From: Rotaria socialis | Taxonomy: Eukaryota; Rotifera; Eurotatoria; Philodinida; Philodinidae | NCBI GenBank assembly: GCA_905331475.1 | Contig: CAJNYU010000560.1 | Span: 124,001-188,000, forward strand | Reading direction: 5' to 3' | Length of the DNA: 64,000 bases | Part shown: positions 37,297 to 49,061 of the stretch, piece by piece | How positions within the stretch are numbered: the first letter of the stretch is position 1 | How the letters are laid out: each line of letters starts with the position of its first letter | Position numbers and translations under genes: made by a program | The notes under the pieces: model-generated | The model's input: only the letters and a program-made list of their open reading frames with translations | Databases searched by the model: none | What the model was told of the DNA's origin: nothing

Positions 37297-39361
37297 GATA
37301 AGGTGAAATAATATTTAATAAAATCTAGAAGCTATTTATGTACAGACTAAAGAGTAATTTTGAAATTTTCTATAGAATTCACTCATTCAACATCGTAATA
37401 AACACACATGTAACTATCGACTAGTGATCCATTGAATACCGGAATCGAGATGTTTGGCAGCCAGCTATAGGAATGTGTTCTATTATAATAATTGATGTCA
37501 GAACTTTCTTAATCTATCAATAAAAGCTTATTTTTTTGCACATTTGATCAAAACCATAAGCTATATATGCATTTATACAAAAAAAAGAATTCCAGGTTTT
37601 GGCCAATCAAATAACAGACAACGGCTTCATGTGATTGGAGATTTTTGACCAATCACCTATGCTTGATTTCACCATAACATGACTGAATCGTTTACTATGA
37701 TTGAAATAGAAATGATTACTTGGCCAATTTTCATATGAAATCTACACAGCGTTGTCACTTTTAGTTTCTCATTATTTTTATTTTTGTATAATTGATTGTG
37801 TTTTGACCAATCTCTCATAGAATTAAGTATCTATTTTCATATTTATTTCTATTGTTTTATTTCATCAAATTTTATTTTTGATTTTACATTAACTTACTTT
37901 GAAAATGGAATAGAACAAAGTATTCATTTCTAAACCAAGTTCAGCCGGCTCTGGTTTTTTAAGGATATGTTGATAAATTGACAGACATTCATACTCATTA
38001 TTTTAATGATTAAACTAAACAGATGAACGACTATTTGATTTTCTCGACCTTCTCATAGATTTGAACTTCTTGACTTTCTAAAAATAAATAAATGAGAATC
38101 TTGTTTATCTCTTTCGTGTGCATTTTGCATCTGACAATAACTTTAAACAGTTTTATAAGCTATTTTTCATTCAAGATCAAATTTCAGTTTCATAATAAAA
38201 GTTTTGATCCTTTTATTTAGATAACGATAGACATTCTATTACAAAAAAGGCTGAGTCTACTATGAAAGTCTGTCCAACCACACCTTCTCTAAATCCATCA
38301 CTGAAATTTGAGTACTTTGCAATCTTCAGTTCTCCTTCCATGAATACTAATGCCATCTATGCCAACATGCTTCATTTTTTTAGTCAGTTCCTATCAATTA
38401 TTCACGTCATTCGTTGCATCTCATCATTGGCTAGCAAAAAAACTCTGAATGAAAACCTTTGACAAAGAAATTTCAAAATGAAAAAGCATTCTCTGAATGC
38501 ACCAGTCGATACATAACCTCTCATATGCATGTATAATTCCGAATTTTTGGAAGTCATTGTTCATTGACTTCGTCTCCTTTTTATTTCTAATTATTTCTCA
38601 TGTGTTGCAGTGAATCCTAAATGGTCCCATTAGGTCCAGAGAGAAAACATGGTCTTACAGACACATTTCAATTTATGTATCTGCATGGTTACTAATAAAG
38701 AAGAATGTAGTTTTGAAAGTTTTTCTCGTAGAACAAAATTATATGGGGAAATTTCGTTTTACTTTTCGTACAATTGAAATTCAACGATCTGAAGATATAA
38801 AGATTTATGAATTGGAACTATGCCAATAGCTGTTCGAATAAGACTAAGTCAAGAGATTGACTACTCGAAAACAGACGAGTAATAATAATTAGAATGACTG
38901 CGAAAGTGATACACTGAGCATCATTAATTTATTGAAGTGCCTACTACTTCTTTGTTCATTTTAGATGTCTCCAATTTTCACATGTTTACTGATGAAAAGT
39001 ATTCTTTGATTAGAATTCTTTGTTGAATGCTCAAAGTACATCATGATGAGGATTTTAAATACTTAGCAAACTTTTTTGTCGAATATTCTAACAAATGTAG
39101 CTTTTGAGTAAATTGTTCTACAATGTTTTTAGACTCACCGATAAACATCATAAGTTTAAAGTATATTTGTGGCATAGTTTAGGTTGCTAAGAATTTTTCC
39201 CAATAAAAATCTGTGATTTTCAAAAAATGAATCTTCTATTAGAATATTAAGCACAGTGTTCATCGAAACTTTAAGTCACTTTATTCCAATGAAATATATC
39301 CTTGTGTTACATTTTTCATAAAATCAATGAATTGCTTTAATAGTGTTTTCTTCATTTCTAG
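37297..39361. other. Divergent intergenic region between RPL10A and PHAX
   Basis: Two kilobases of AT-rich DNA between divergently transcribed genes. No supported ORF. The last bases, ttcatttctag, end in an acceptor-like site directly before the PHAX ATG. Confidence 0.45.
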
Positions 39362-40081
39362 ATGAGCATCAAAAGTCATAGATATAATACACCTTCGAAA
39401 CTCGACGATGATGAACGAAGTGAAGGTGAATTAGACTCATCGTTGAGTGACAATGATGATGACGATCGTGACAATGATATTCCTCTCAAAGCCATTCCTC
39501 AACCTCAACACATAAGTCAATCATGGAGTAAAATGTTAACTGATGAAAATCTTTCTTCCATTATGTCAAATGCATTAGCTGATAATTCTGAAATAATTCA
39601 TATTGATGATCCAATAGCGCAACAAAGTACTAATCCATTAACATATGTTTTTCCACCTGGAACAAATGTTGATCAATATTTTCGAAAGAAAAAGAAACAA
39701 AATGAAGCAAATTCGAAACGTAAACCAAATCGACGCGATTTAAAAAATCTGTCGCGATTATTAAATAATGAAAAAAATGACGAACTTCTAAGTGCTATAC
39801 TCGATATAGTCGGTTGTCGACGTGCATTTCAATATGCTCATGAAGCTGTTCGATTGTTTAATACCAATGATGAGACAATAAAAAAGTCTGATAATGGACA
39901 AATACGAACGTTAGGTGGAGTTTATTTTAAAATGTTTATTAAAGATATCGATAATGATTTTCTCAGTGAAAGCGAACGCGACCAAATTAAAAAACGGAAT
40001 CAAGAAATACAAAAACTTAAAAAGAAGAAAAAACCAAAGAAGAAAAAAACCCAAAACAAAACTGTAATGGAAGATAGTTGA
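39362..40081 (+). CDS. PHAX: PHAX, adaptor for nuclear export of snRNA
   Basis: An intronless frame of 239 residues. PHAX links capped U snRNA and the cap-binding complex to the CRM1 export receptor. The conserved RNA-binding domain is at about residues 123-196 (RRDLKNLSRLLNNE, ILDIVGCRRAFQYAHEA, RTLGGVYFKMFIKD); the T-x-G-G-V-Y/F-x-x-x-I core and the preceding helices are diagnostic. The N-terminus is acidic and Ser-rich with possible CK2 sites (SDNDDDD), and a WSKM segment follows. The C-terminus is a Lys-rich tail. It is shorter than vertebrate PHAX (about 390). It sits 198 bp upstream of DNAJC16 on the same strand. The ATG immediately follows tttctag, so it may be the trans-spliced first gene of a unit. 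Confidence 0.85.
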   Translation: MSIKSHRYNTPSKLDDDERSEGELDSSLSDNDDDDRDNDIPLKAIPQPQHISQSWSKMLTDENLSSIMSNALADNSEIIHIDDPIAQQSTNPLTYVFPPGTNVDQYFRKKKKQNEANSKRKPNRRDLKNLSRLLNNEKNDELLSAILDIVGCRRAFQYAHEAVRLFNTNDETIKKSDNGQIRTLGGVYFKMFIKDIDNDFLSESERDQIKKRNQEIQKLKKKKKPKKKKTQNKTVMEDS

Positions 40082-40279
40082 TGAATTTGTTTTATACGAC
40101 TATTTTTATCACTAGTGAATGTAAAAAACTTGTTTATTTTGAAATATAAAGATCAATTTCGTTATTGATTGACATCGTTGTTTCTTCAGAACAAACTCTT
40201 CCTGACAAGATGTTGTAATATTTGTTAACATCAAACATTTTTATTTTCTCTCTAGATTGATTTTCGTCTTAACATTTCC
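40082..40279 (+). promoter_or_regulatory. Short PHAX-DNAJC16 spacer with acceptor-like site
   Basis: The spacer of 198 bp contains a T-rich tract ending tttctctctag at about 40245-40255, then 24 bp of leader before the DNAJC16 ATG. The spacing and acceptor fit polyadenylation of PHAX and trans-splicing of DNAJC16, but also an ordinary 5'UTR intron end. Confidence 0.4.
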
Positions 40280-43200
40280 ATGCATTCAATCAATTATATT
40301 ATTATTTGTTTTGTTCTTGGTTTTTATTATCTATCAGCTAATCAAAATGATTTCAATCCGTATGATGTTCTCGGCGTGTCTCGTACCGCATCAGATAAAG
40401 AAATTCGACAAGCATACAAAAAACTAGCTAAACATTGGCATCCAGATAAAAATTCCGAACCAAATGCTAATGATAAATTTACAAAAATAAACGCTGCTTA
40501 CGAGGTAAAAAAATAAAATATTGTTGGCATTATAAATCTAATTGTTAATCGATTTAAGATTTTATCGGATTCGACTAAACGTCAACAGTACGATGAACAT
40601 GGCACAACATCACAAGATAATCATCAGGGTTTTAGTAATCACCCTTTTCAAGACCCATTTGATATATTTCGATCACATTTTTTCCACGAAGCATCATCCG
40701 GTGCAAAGAAAGTTATCCATGCTCAGTAATCGTATTTCTATGTTGAAGTTTTAATTCTTTACGGATTTATTATTTTAGTGAATTTCTTGCCAATATTTTA
40801 CCGAATAGTGATAAAAAACCTTATTTAATCTTTGGTAGTACTAATTTTTGTTTCAATTGTCGACAAGCATTACAAACGTTTCGAGCGTTAGAAAAACAAC
40901 TTAACGATGTTGGTACGTAAATGCGCAAAGCTATTTTTGTGCGAACATTAATATAAGACTGTAGTGAAGCAACGGGGTGGGGCAGTTTTCAAACCTCAAT
41001 AATCGTTTTACAATTCAGACTCTAGGAATAATGTCAATCTGGATGAGTTGGTAAAAACCTAGCCTAGGAAAAAGAATCGTACATCCATTTATAGATAAAA
41101 TTTTCAGTAAGAAGGCAACGTTTATCTTTTTGAGACTTGTAATACATCACCGGATCAATTTTTTGTACAGAATTTAAAATTAAACCCTAAAGATTCTCTC
41201 GCGAGAGATGACATTTCATACGGAAAATTCAGCACAAAGATCGTTTTCAAGAAAAAGTAAATGGTTTAAACAGAATTTTCTACATTAAAAAAACAGCTTT
41301 TTTGAAATGAAACCGCAGCCATTGCAAGTAAAGAAAATTTCCTTAATGAAATTCAAAATTTTTCATTTTTCCTGATTTTCCGCTGGAAAATTGAAAGACA
41401 TTCTTACACCACGATATGAACACTTCTGATAATCTAAAAATCAATGATGCAGTCAGTGGAAATTTCATGTTAACAGTTTCCGTTGCCACTCAGCTGATCA
41501 TGCATAAAAAGATTGAAGAGCAATTCAACTACGGTACTGTAATCATACTGAACTTTTTCAATAAAAATTTTTAATTTCATCCATCAATGCTGATGGAATT
41601 CTTCAAAACAAAAAGAAAAGATATTCGTAGAATGACGTTTAGCAATAATATCAAAATTTCTGCTGAGAACGAGTTGACTTCCTTCCGTTGCAAAGTCCGT
41701 TAACAACTTCCTAATGAGCTCCGTCCTCTGACGTCATCCCCACTAATCATATTTCGTCATAGGAAAACGATTAATGCCAGTTTTAGTCTCCTAGAGACTT
41801 GATCATAACCACAATGCCCGCTGTATTCTCTTTAGTTTCCTAATTGAACATTTCCTCTCGCTAATAGGCATTGGCACTGGTGAATTTAACGCAAATGATG
41901 ACCGTATAACTCGTCAATTGGGTGTATTGGATGTGCCAGCTTTATGTGTAATAAGTCAAGGTCGTGTTTATCATTTTGATGGTCTGCATTTTACAGAATC
42001 AAATATAAAAGAATTCGTACGAAAATCAATACCAATAAAACGATATATTCCAACAGTAAAAAGAACCTTGTTGCTCATTTTCAAATACTATTGAAATTAT
42101 CACGTTTTAGTTAGAAAATTATGATGACGTATTAAGAATGATTACATCCTATAATAAATCCAATCGAGTGCATGCTTTATTAATAACCAAGCAAAAAATA
42201 CCTACACTTAAATTTGTTCTACCATGTTTGCAATATTCGGCAAGAATACAATGTGCTTCATTTAATTCCTGTATGTATTTTTGTTTCAAGCTAAAGAAAG
42301 TTTTTATTTATTTTTTCTGTTTTTTAAAAAGCTCTGATTAAAAATATTCCATTGTCATCATTTCTTAAACAAGTTTCCACAATATCAGATACTGTGTTAT
42401 TGTTTAAAGAAGATAGTAAAAAACCTGAATTTATACTAAAAGATGTAAGCGAAGTAAATTTCTATTTATGAATTGTTAATTATTTATTATTTATTATTTA
42501 GAATGGATTAACTTTTGATAATATTATAAAGACGTTTGAATCAAATCAACTTTTACATCTCCCGACAATTACAAGTGCGAATGTATTTCATCTTGCGTGT
42601 CAATCAAATTCTAATAAGTATGAAAATTTCTTGTTTATTAATCAGATCAAATGTTTTCAATACTATGAATCATTATTTTCTTCTTGGTTACTCTAGTTTT
42701 TCGCGTTGAATTTATATTTTCTGAATCTCCAAAGCACTTCTTCCAGTCTGAATCTTGAAAAAGAATTATTGAATGTATCGATTTGAAGCTGAAATCTGAG
42801 GAATATCATTAAAATCTACTAGTTTCTAATGTGTCCGATAGAAACTTAATTCACTATGAAAGTAGATCTAATTCATTGTTTCTTTTTTTGCAGATATTGT
42901 AAGTTTCTAGCTTGTTCCGACCACGAGTGAGTAAGGCTCTTGAGAAAAATCTCAATGCCAGATAGTTAATTCCGGTAGAAGAAAGTAATGAGCTTTTCGA
43001 GAGGTAATTCGCTAACATTTTTAACATTGAATGAGAACAAAAGATATCACTTTGAGTGATGAACCAAACGCCTCTTTCGTGCAGTTCAAGGCCAGTTAAC
43101 AGAAATATAAGTCACGAATCTTGGCCTTTCAGAAAAGAAGAAGCCAATATTTACTATTGAACAGTTAAAATAAAATTTCGCATCGCGAAAAACTTTCATT

Positions 43201-46200
43201 GAAAGTTATTCTAATATTTGTTCTCAACAACTGCTCATTAATAGTTCCATATGGTGCAAATCAAACTGCAAGCTGACGTTAATAGTTGCAAAATATGTTA
43301 GCACCATCACGAACTGTTCATGTCATCGTGACATACATTCTACAGCGTTCTTAACAATTTGACTGTTTTCGTATTAAACATGTACAAAGAAATGTGGGGC
43401 AGATCTCATGTTTTCAGTCTTAGTTTGCGCAATGTCTTAATCGATAAAACGTACTCGAAGTCCATTATCCTTGCCCCATGCTATTTGGTTTTTATACCAA
43501 CATTATTTTCGGATCCCTTTAAACAGATTATTAATTACGCTCTTCCGATACCCTCCGATGGAAACATGCTAAAGCTTTTGACAATATCAGATCGACTTGT
43601 ATTTGCGATGTTTATATGAAAATGTTAATGCTTTGTTTTTCTTAGGCCTTGCTTTTTAATCATTGGTGATTCAACATTATTTGCTCAATATCGATTATCA
43701 TTGTTGCATCTTTCTAAACAAGTATATGAAGAATATAATTCTCATATAGCCTATCTGGATTCATCATCTACGCAACAAGCAGCCTTTCAGGAGATCGTCT
43801 CACCATATTATCAGAAGCATGAGAAGAAACTGGTTGTAAGTAGAAAAGATTAAATATTTTCTATGGTACAAATAATCTATTGGATATTTGTACTTGTATT
43901 CGAAGATTCTGGCTGCTCGTCGGTGGCTTCAAGATTCAATTGAAATACAAAACACAAATATTGAATTCGATAAACAATCTTTAATTGAGATCGAACGAGA
44001 TATGATTTCTATTAAGGAAAACTTTAAACTATTTGTCAGCAATCGTTGGCCACAGAGCAAAAAATATAAACTACCAGTGCTATTTGATTTCGACGATAGG
44101 AGACAAGTAAATTGAACAGAAAATTAGTTTTTTCATTTTTATTTCGACGAAATTTTTATTTTCTCGAAGGACATTCTCACAAGAACTATGGATCAAGTGA
44201 AAAATAAATGGAATTATTGGATTGAGCGCAATCAAATACCGCGATATTTGTAAATAAGTTTATCGATTTTGATTCATACAAACTTTTTCACGTTTCACGA
44301 AGTTCTTATTTCGGTTGGAAACAACCGTCAAAACTATTCAAGTTCTCCCGATCCATATCCTATGGATTCGAATACGACAAGTTGTAAAACGACTCTATAG
44401 ATCTCCTCAACACGATCCAACCATTTAAAACTAATTCGACAGCGAAGATTTTGTGAAACATGATATTAGAGAAGCGTTCGCACTTACATTGGCAACGATT
44501 TAGATCGTCTTTTCTTGAAGAAAAAAAAATTGATAGAATATCAACGCTTGTCTGGTTAGATCACATGCGACAGCTGCTACTCGAATAGTAATGAAGAACT
44601 AAGACTCCAGTTTTAAACAATCACCAAGAAGGCTGACTGCGACGAGGTCATGAGAACGATATATGAGTTTCTTCTTTGCTGGATTTCTGGAAGATGAAAT
44701 CTAAGACGTGTATTCCAATATATGCAGAATAAAACAATCTTCTTATGAGCTAGCAAAAGCAGTCAGATTTAATTTCATATTGAAATCCCTCAGAAAGCGT
44801 GTCAACAGATTGTTTTGCTTTCGTTCTCGACTATTCATTTGTTCTATTTGTTCGAAATCCAGAAAATTACGACGCATAGGTTACGTTGTTTTCATTTTTC
44901 GAAAAAATTGAAATAATTTTTCTTTTAATCTTCATTAGATCGGGATATTTATATACGTATCAATTTTGGATTATAACTCTACTTCTCTGTCTTTATATGT
45001 ATTATTCACGACTAGAGCCCGAGGTCGTAAATCAAAAGCCAAAACAATCTCATAACATAGAGTAAGATTAGTTTTTTCTTTCTTGTGACATTAAGACCTT
45101 TTTTTATTTTAATTTAGCCCGGGAAAAATCTATAAATTTAATGAATCTCTTCTTCAACGCTACACAAATCCGGGTGCATCAAATGTTATTATAATACTTC
45201 TTATTGCGGACACACCAGAAGATTCATGCATTAAAGGTTTTACCCAAGAAATTAATTCACTTAAAGAGTAAGTACTGAATGGTAAATTTCATGTTGACTT
45301 CGATGCTCTTCGTTCTTTCCGTTGGTCTTGTGAGAACAACATGTATGATTATCGAATATTTGTCTTTAAACCATACTCGTATATATGTTGTTATCGACTT
45401 AAGACAGATGATTGTTTTCGTAAGGGTTGCATAGAATATACATTATCTTGAGATTTAGATAAGAGCATATCAAATTCATAATTGTATCAATAATAAAAAA
45501 AACGCGGATAATTTTCTCCTTATGGGGTTTTAACCTGGGAAACTGTCATTTCAAGATTGTTAATAAAAACAGAGCCGCGATTTTTTTATAGCCCTCAATA
45601 ATGCCTTATCTTGAATTTCGTCTTCTCATTATTCATCTCGAATTACGCTTAAACTTTGCGATACTGTTGATAGCAGATTTTATTATTGACTTTGAATCCA
45701 GATAATAAATTAATAATACTCATATTTGTTTTACAGTGTGAAATTTCTCTAGAACATATGGATGTTAATTATTTTCCGTCAAAATATTATCATTAGCGTT
45801 GAGGAATCGCTGATAACAAAACACAAATAATAGAGAAGTCTGCAGAAGAATTTTTTCATTGAAAGAAAATTTTCAAGAGGACTCATCGATGAGAAATTTC
45901 TGTTAAAAAAATAAAAATAAATTATGCACTATCTCATGTATTCGTGTTTTATGACTAGAAACATAAAAATGTTTTTAGCACGCAAGTCTAAAGGTTACTT
46001 AGCGAGCTTATATTTGACTTGAGAAACATTTATATTAACATTGATAACATCGATAAAATAATACAACACTCTTGTAAGATTCTGAATTCGGATGTGAATA
46101 GAACAGGACACGTGTTATATTAATATAGTCGCTCGAACAACCACAATGGAAATAAGAAGTATACTTTGCTCCGGAACCAGCAGTGATAATTAAACACTTT

Positions 46201-47297
46201 TCTTTTTATTAATTGATAGCAGACATCATGCGAAATTTATAATGGTTTTGTTTGCCATTACAGTGTATTCTATAAACATTTTAGTTCTTGTTCTCCGATA
46301 TTTTATCTAATGCCCACTTTGTTCTCGTACAAGACGCTTCCGATAATAAAGTATATTTATATTTGTATTAATAACATTCAAACATTGCAGAGTGTGAATT
46401 AAGCATTCTCATGCAATACTTTCATATCTCTGTATTCTATCAGTATAAATTATTACAGATTTGTTTCATACATATTATCATGACATTTATTTTTTTCCTA
46501 CCAATTATTCCATAGGCTCATTATTCTAAGTAGAAATTCTAGTTCTATTAATGTCAAAACTCTAGTTAACTATATTTCATGAATAGGCACTGAATAAACT
46601 TGATCAACATATGCATGTCATTTCATAATAAATATAAAATAGCTTGGTCAAGGTTAAAACATAAGTGCTGAAAATTTTTTGCTAAAATTCACATGACAAG
46701 CATTCAAACACGAAAGGCAAAATAATATTCACTATAGAATTATTGTGAGGACAAAAGTAAAAAAAAAGAGTAGAAGAAGATGATGATGACTTCAATCCAT
46801 TGCGCATTTCCTGCTAATCAACTCAAAATAATTCTTATGTATCTATAAAAAGAATATCTGATTATGTTTCTACTTATAGAATCAGTCTCTATTTATAGAT
46901 GAAAAGCAACAAAACTACTAATGACTTGATTATCATTGCATGAATTATGAAGCTTAGAAAAAATAAACAGAAAGTTTTTCTCTTTTTTTATAGGTCTCGC
47001 ATGATTTTTTCTGTTCTTTATCGCAAACAAGCATCGACATGGCTTAATGAACTTTCAAATAAAATTCAAGATAATCAAAATAAACAATCGAATCGATTTT
47101 TTCCATCAACTGTTCTTGCTTTGTATATAAAACGAAAATATTTTGTTTCGTTTGGACCAATATGCAATAATAATAATAATACTAATGATCAACAATCAGA
47201 CGAAAAATTGACATTTTCGGCTTGGATTGATCTTTTATTTGATGGAACTATTCGAGACCCGATTACTGTAACAGAGTGGCCGATAAAATTTCATTAA
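40280..47297 (+). CDS. DNAJC16: DNAJC16-like ER J-domain/thioredoxin-like membrane protein
   Basis: Thirteen exons join in frame: 40280..40504, 40559..40725, 40779..40912, 41868..42055, 42111..42270, 42332..42444, 42502..42617, 43646..43835, 43906..44106, 44170..44249, 44939..45061, 45118..45267, 46994..47297. They give 716 residues; human has 782. A signal peptide (MHSINYIIICFVLGFYYLSA) is followed by a J domain with HPD at residues 54-56 and a G/F-like stretch (HPFQDPFDIFRSHFF). A thioredoxin-like domain has CFNC at the active-site position and a cis-Pro-type DVPALCV. Further thioredoxin-like folds follow, then one membrane helix (YQFWIITLLLCLYMYY, exon 11) and a C-terminal domain after it. 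The family acts at the ER, in autophagosome size control. Introns 3, 7 and 12 are 1-1.7 kb and hold nothing recognised. Confidence 0.92.
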
Positions 47298-49061
47298 AAG
47301 CTTTCTCTACTTATGGTATTTTGTATTCTAGTCATTCACTTGTCTAATCGTTTGTTCTTTCTTTTTTTGCCTATATATACATGTATGTATGTATGTGTGT
47401 GTGTGTGTGTGTGTGTGTACAGTATATGGCCGTTATTACTACTGCTGTTTATCTGTCATGCTGTGCTCCATCAATTAGGCTCTCTGTATGTGTATGTTTT
47501 ATGTTATTTCTCGTTTTCTGTCTGGTGAAAAGTGATAGTCCACAGCAGTAGCATTCAGCTTGTACCGATCAAACTATAGTGATAATAAGCTTTTCTATGG
47601 TGCCCTTGGCAGGCGATGACATTGAAAGTGAAAGCAGACGAACTTGTAGATTGTTTTCTTGTTTTCTTTTTTTTTCAGTATTTATTTTAATTTCAAGCCA
47701 AGATAAAAACTAAAAAAAAGTCGAAGAAAATAATGACTGAATGGATGATTGAATTTCAATTAGAGTACGAGAGAAAAACGAGCACTAATATATCCTTTTA
47801 TTCGAAATGTCTTCTCATTCAGCTTTAATGATAATAAAATATGAACATTGAAAACACAAAATGAGATGAATGAACAATAGCGATATACATACATAGAGGA
47901 GAAGAAAAGGAAAAAATAATAATAATCTACTTTGATAGGCCCCCGAAGTATGTATTCAAGTGTGTGTTGTGTGAGCACCTCATAATAATCGTGTAGTTAA
48001 GTGCGAAATAGGAAGCACATAAACGATGCATAAATGTTGAATCGAAGCCAATTCTCTCTCTCTCTCTCTTCCTTTCTGTGCGTCGATTTAAGCAAGCGCG
48101 CTCGTTCCATATGTATATTGACAAATAACTGTCCGCGGCTACCATTGCTTTTCGACCCAAAAAAACTAAGAGAGAGAGAGATTTGTCGTTGCATTCGCTA
48201 TGCAACGTTCTTTTTTTTCTTCTTTTCTTTCTTTCGTTCTTTTTCTTTCTCAATTCATCCACCACACCCGCTCAGCTGTTCTGTTTGTGCTCGCACACAC
48301 ACACACACAAGTAACATCGGTCTTTTCGTCGTCGTCTTTACTTGCCTTCTTATTTTCATCCATCTATCCAACTACGCATTATCCTCGAAAAAAGAAAACA
48401 ACGACAACAATCTTTTCTTTGGTACTATCTTCTGTGCATTCTCTTTCACAATAAAACCCAAAAATGAATTTACGACGATCGATATCAACAACTAATACTC
48501 ATATAACGATAACAAAGGTTGGCAGAACAAAAAAAAAAAGTTTCTTCGATCCACGCGAAGCTTTTCGTTCGAAAGAAATAATATTTGAGCTTACTCCCAG
48601 TCAATTGTCGCGATTAAATTATTTCGAAACCCTTGAGATGTTTATTTCTTACCTGTACATAACAAAAAGGAAAAATGTCTAATCATAGTTTTAGTTTTAT
48701 TTTATGTGTACCTCGTTATTTATTTATATATATATATATATATATTCACACTCTTGTGTAGAATTGATATCGAGGTCAATGTAACTCAGAGAACGTCAGC
48801 ATGTGCACGCATACACACACATAGAAAAGCTGCTGCATCTTTTTTTTCCGTATGCTTTCTCTCATTCTCTCGTTTTTCTTTCTTTTTTTTCTTCTTCTTT
48901 TTCCTCCCTCTTTCTCTCCTTCTCTCTCTTTCTTTCTCTACCATTACCATTCACTCCTCTCAACTACAGAAGTAATAGCAGTAACAATAATAATATCTTT
49001 AATATAGGAAATTCTTTTTTTTATTATAAATGTAATCTATTTACTTTTTTTTTCTATTCAG
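47298..49061. other. Intergenic with microsatellites and pyrimidine tracts
   Basis: (TATG)n/(TG)n occurs at about 47379-47418, (CT)n at 48054-48069, (AC)n at 48294-48307, (TA)n at 48724-48742, and a dense CT/T tract at 48838-48960. Several long frames on both strands (47927-48265, 48034-48495, 48706-49069) are products of these low-complexity tracts. The frame 48464-48682 is more protein-like but has no domain. The end, ttttctattcag, is an acceptor-like site before the next ATG. Confidence 0.6.

Noticed and set aside
48464..48682. ORF as the first exon of the poly-Asn gene
   Set aside because: More protein-like than its neighbours, but no donor was found that joins it in phase to the acceptor at 49061.
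47927..48975. Several ORFs of 65-153 codons on both strands
   Set aside because: They are dominated by CT/GA and T-rich tracts read as Ser/Leu/Phe or Lys/Arg/Glu, with no splice or domain support.
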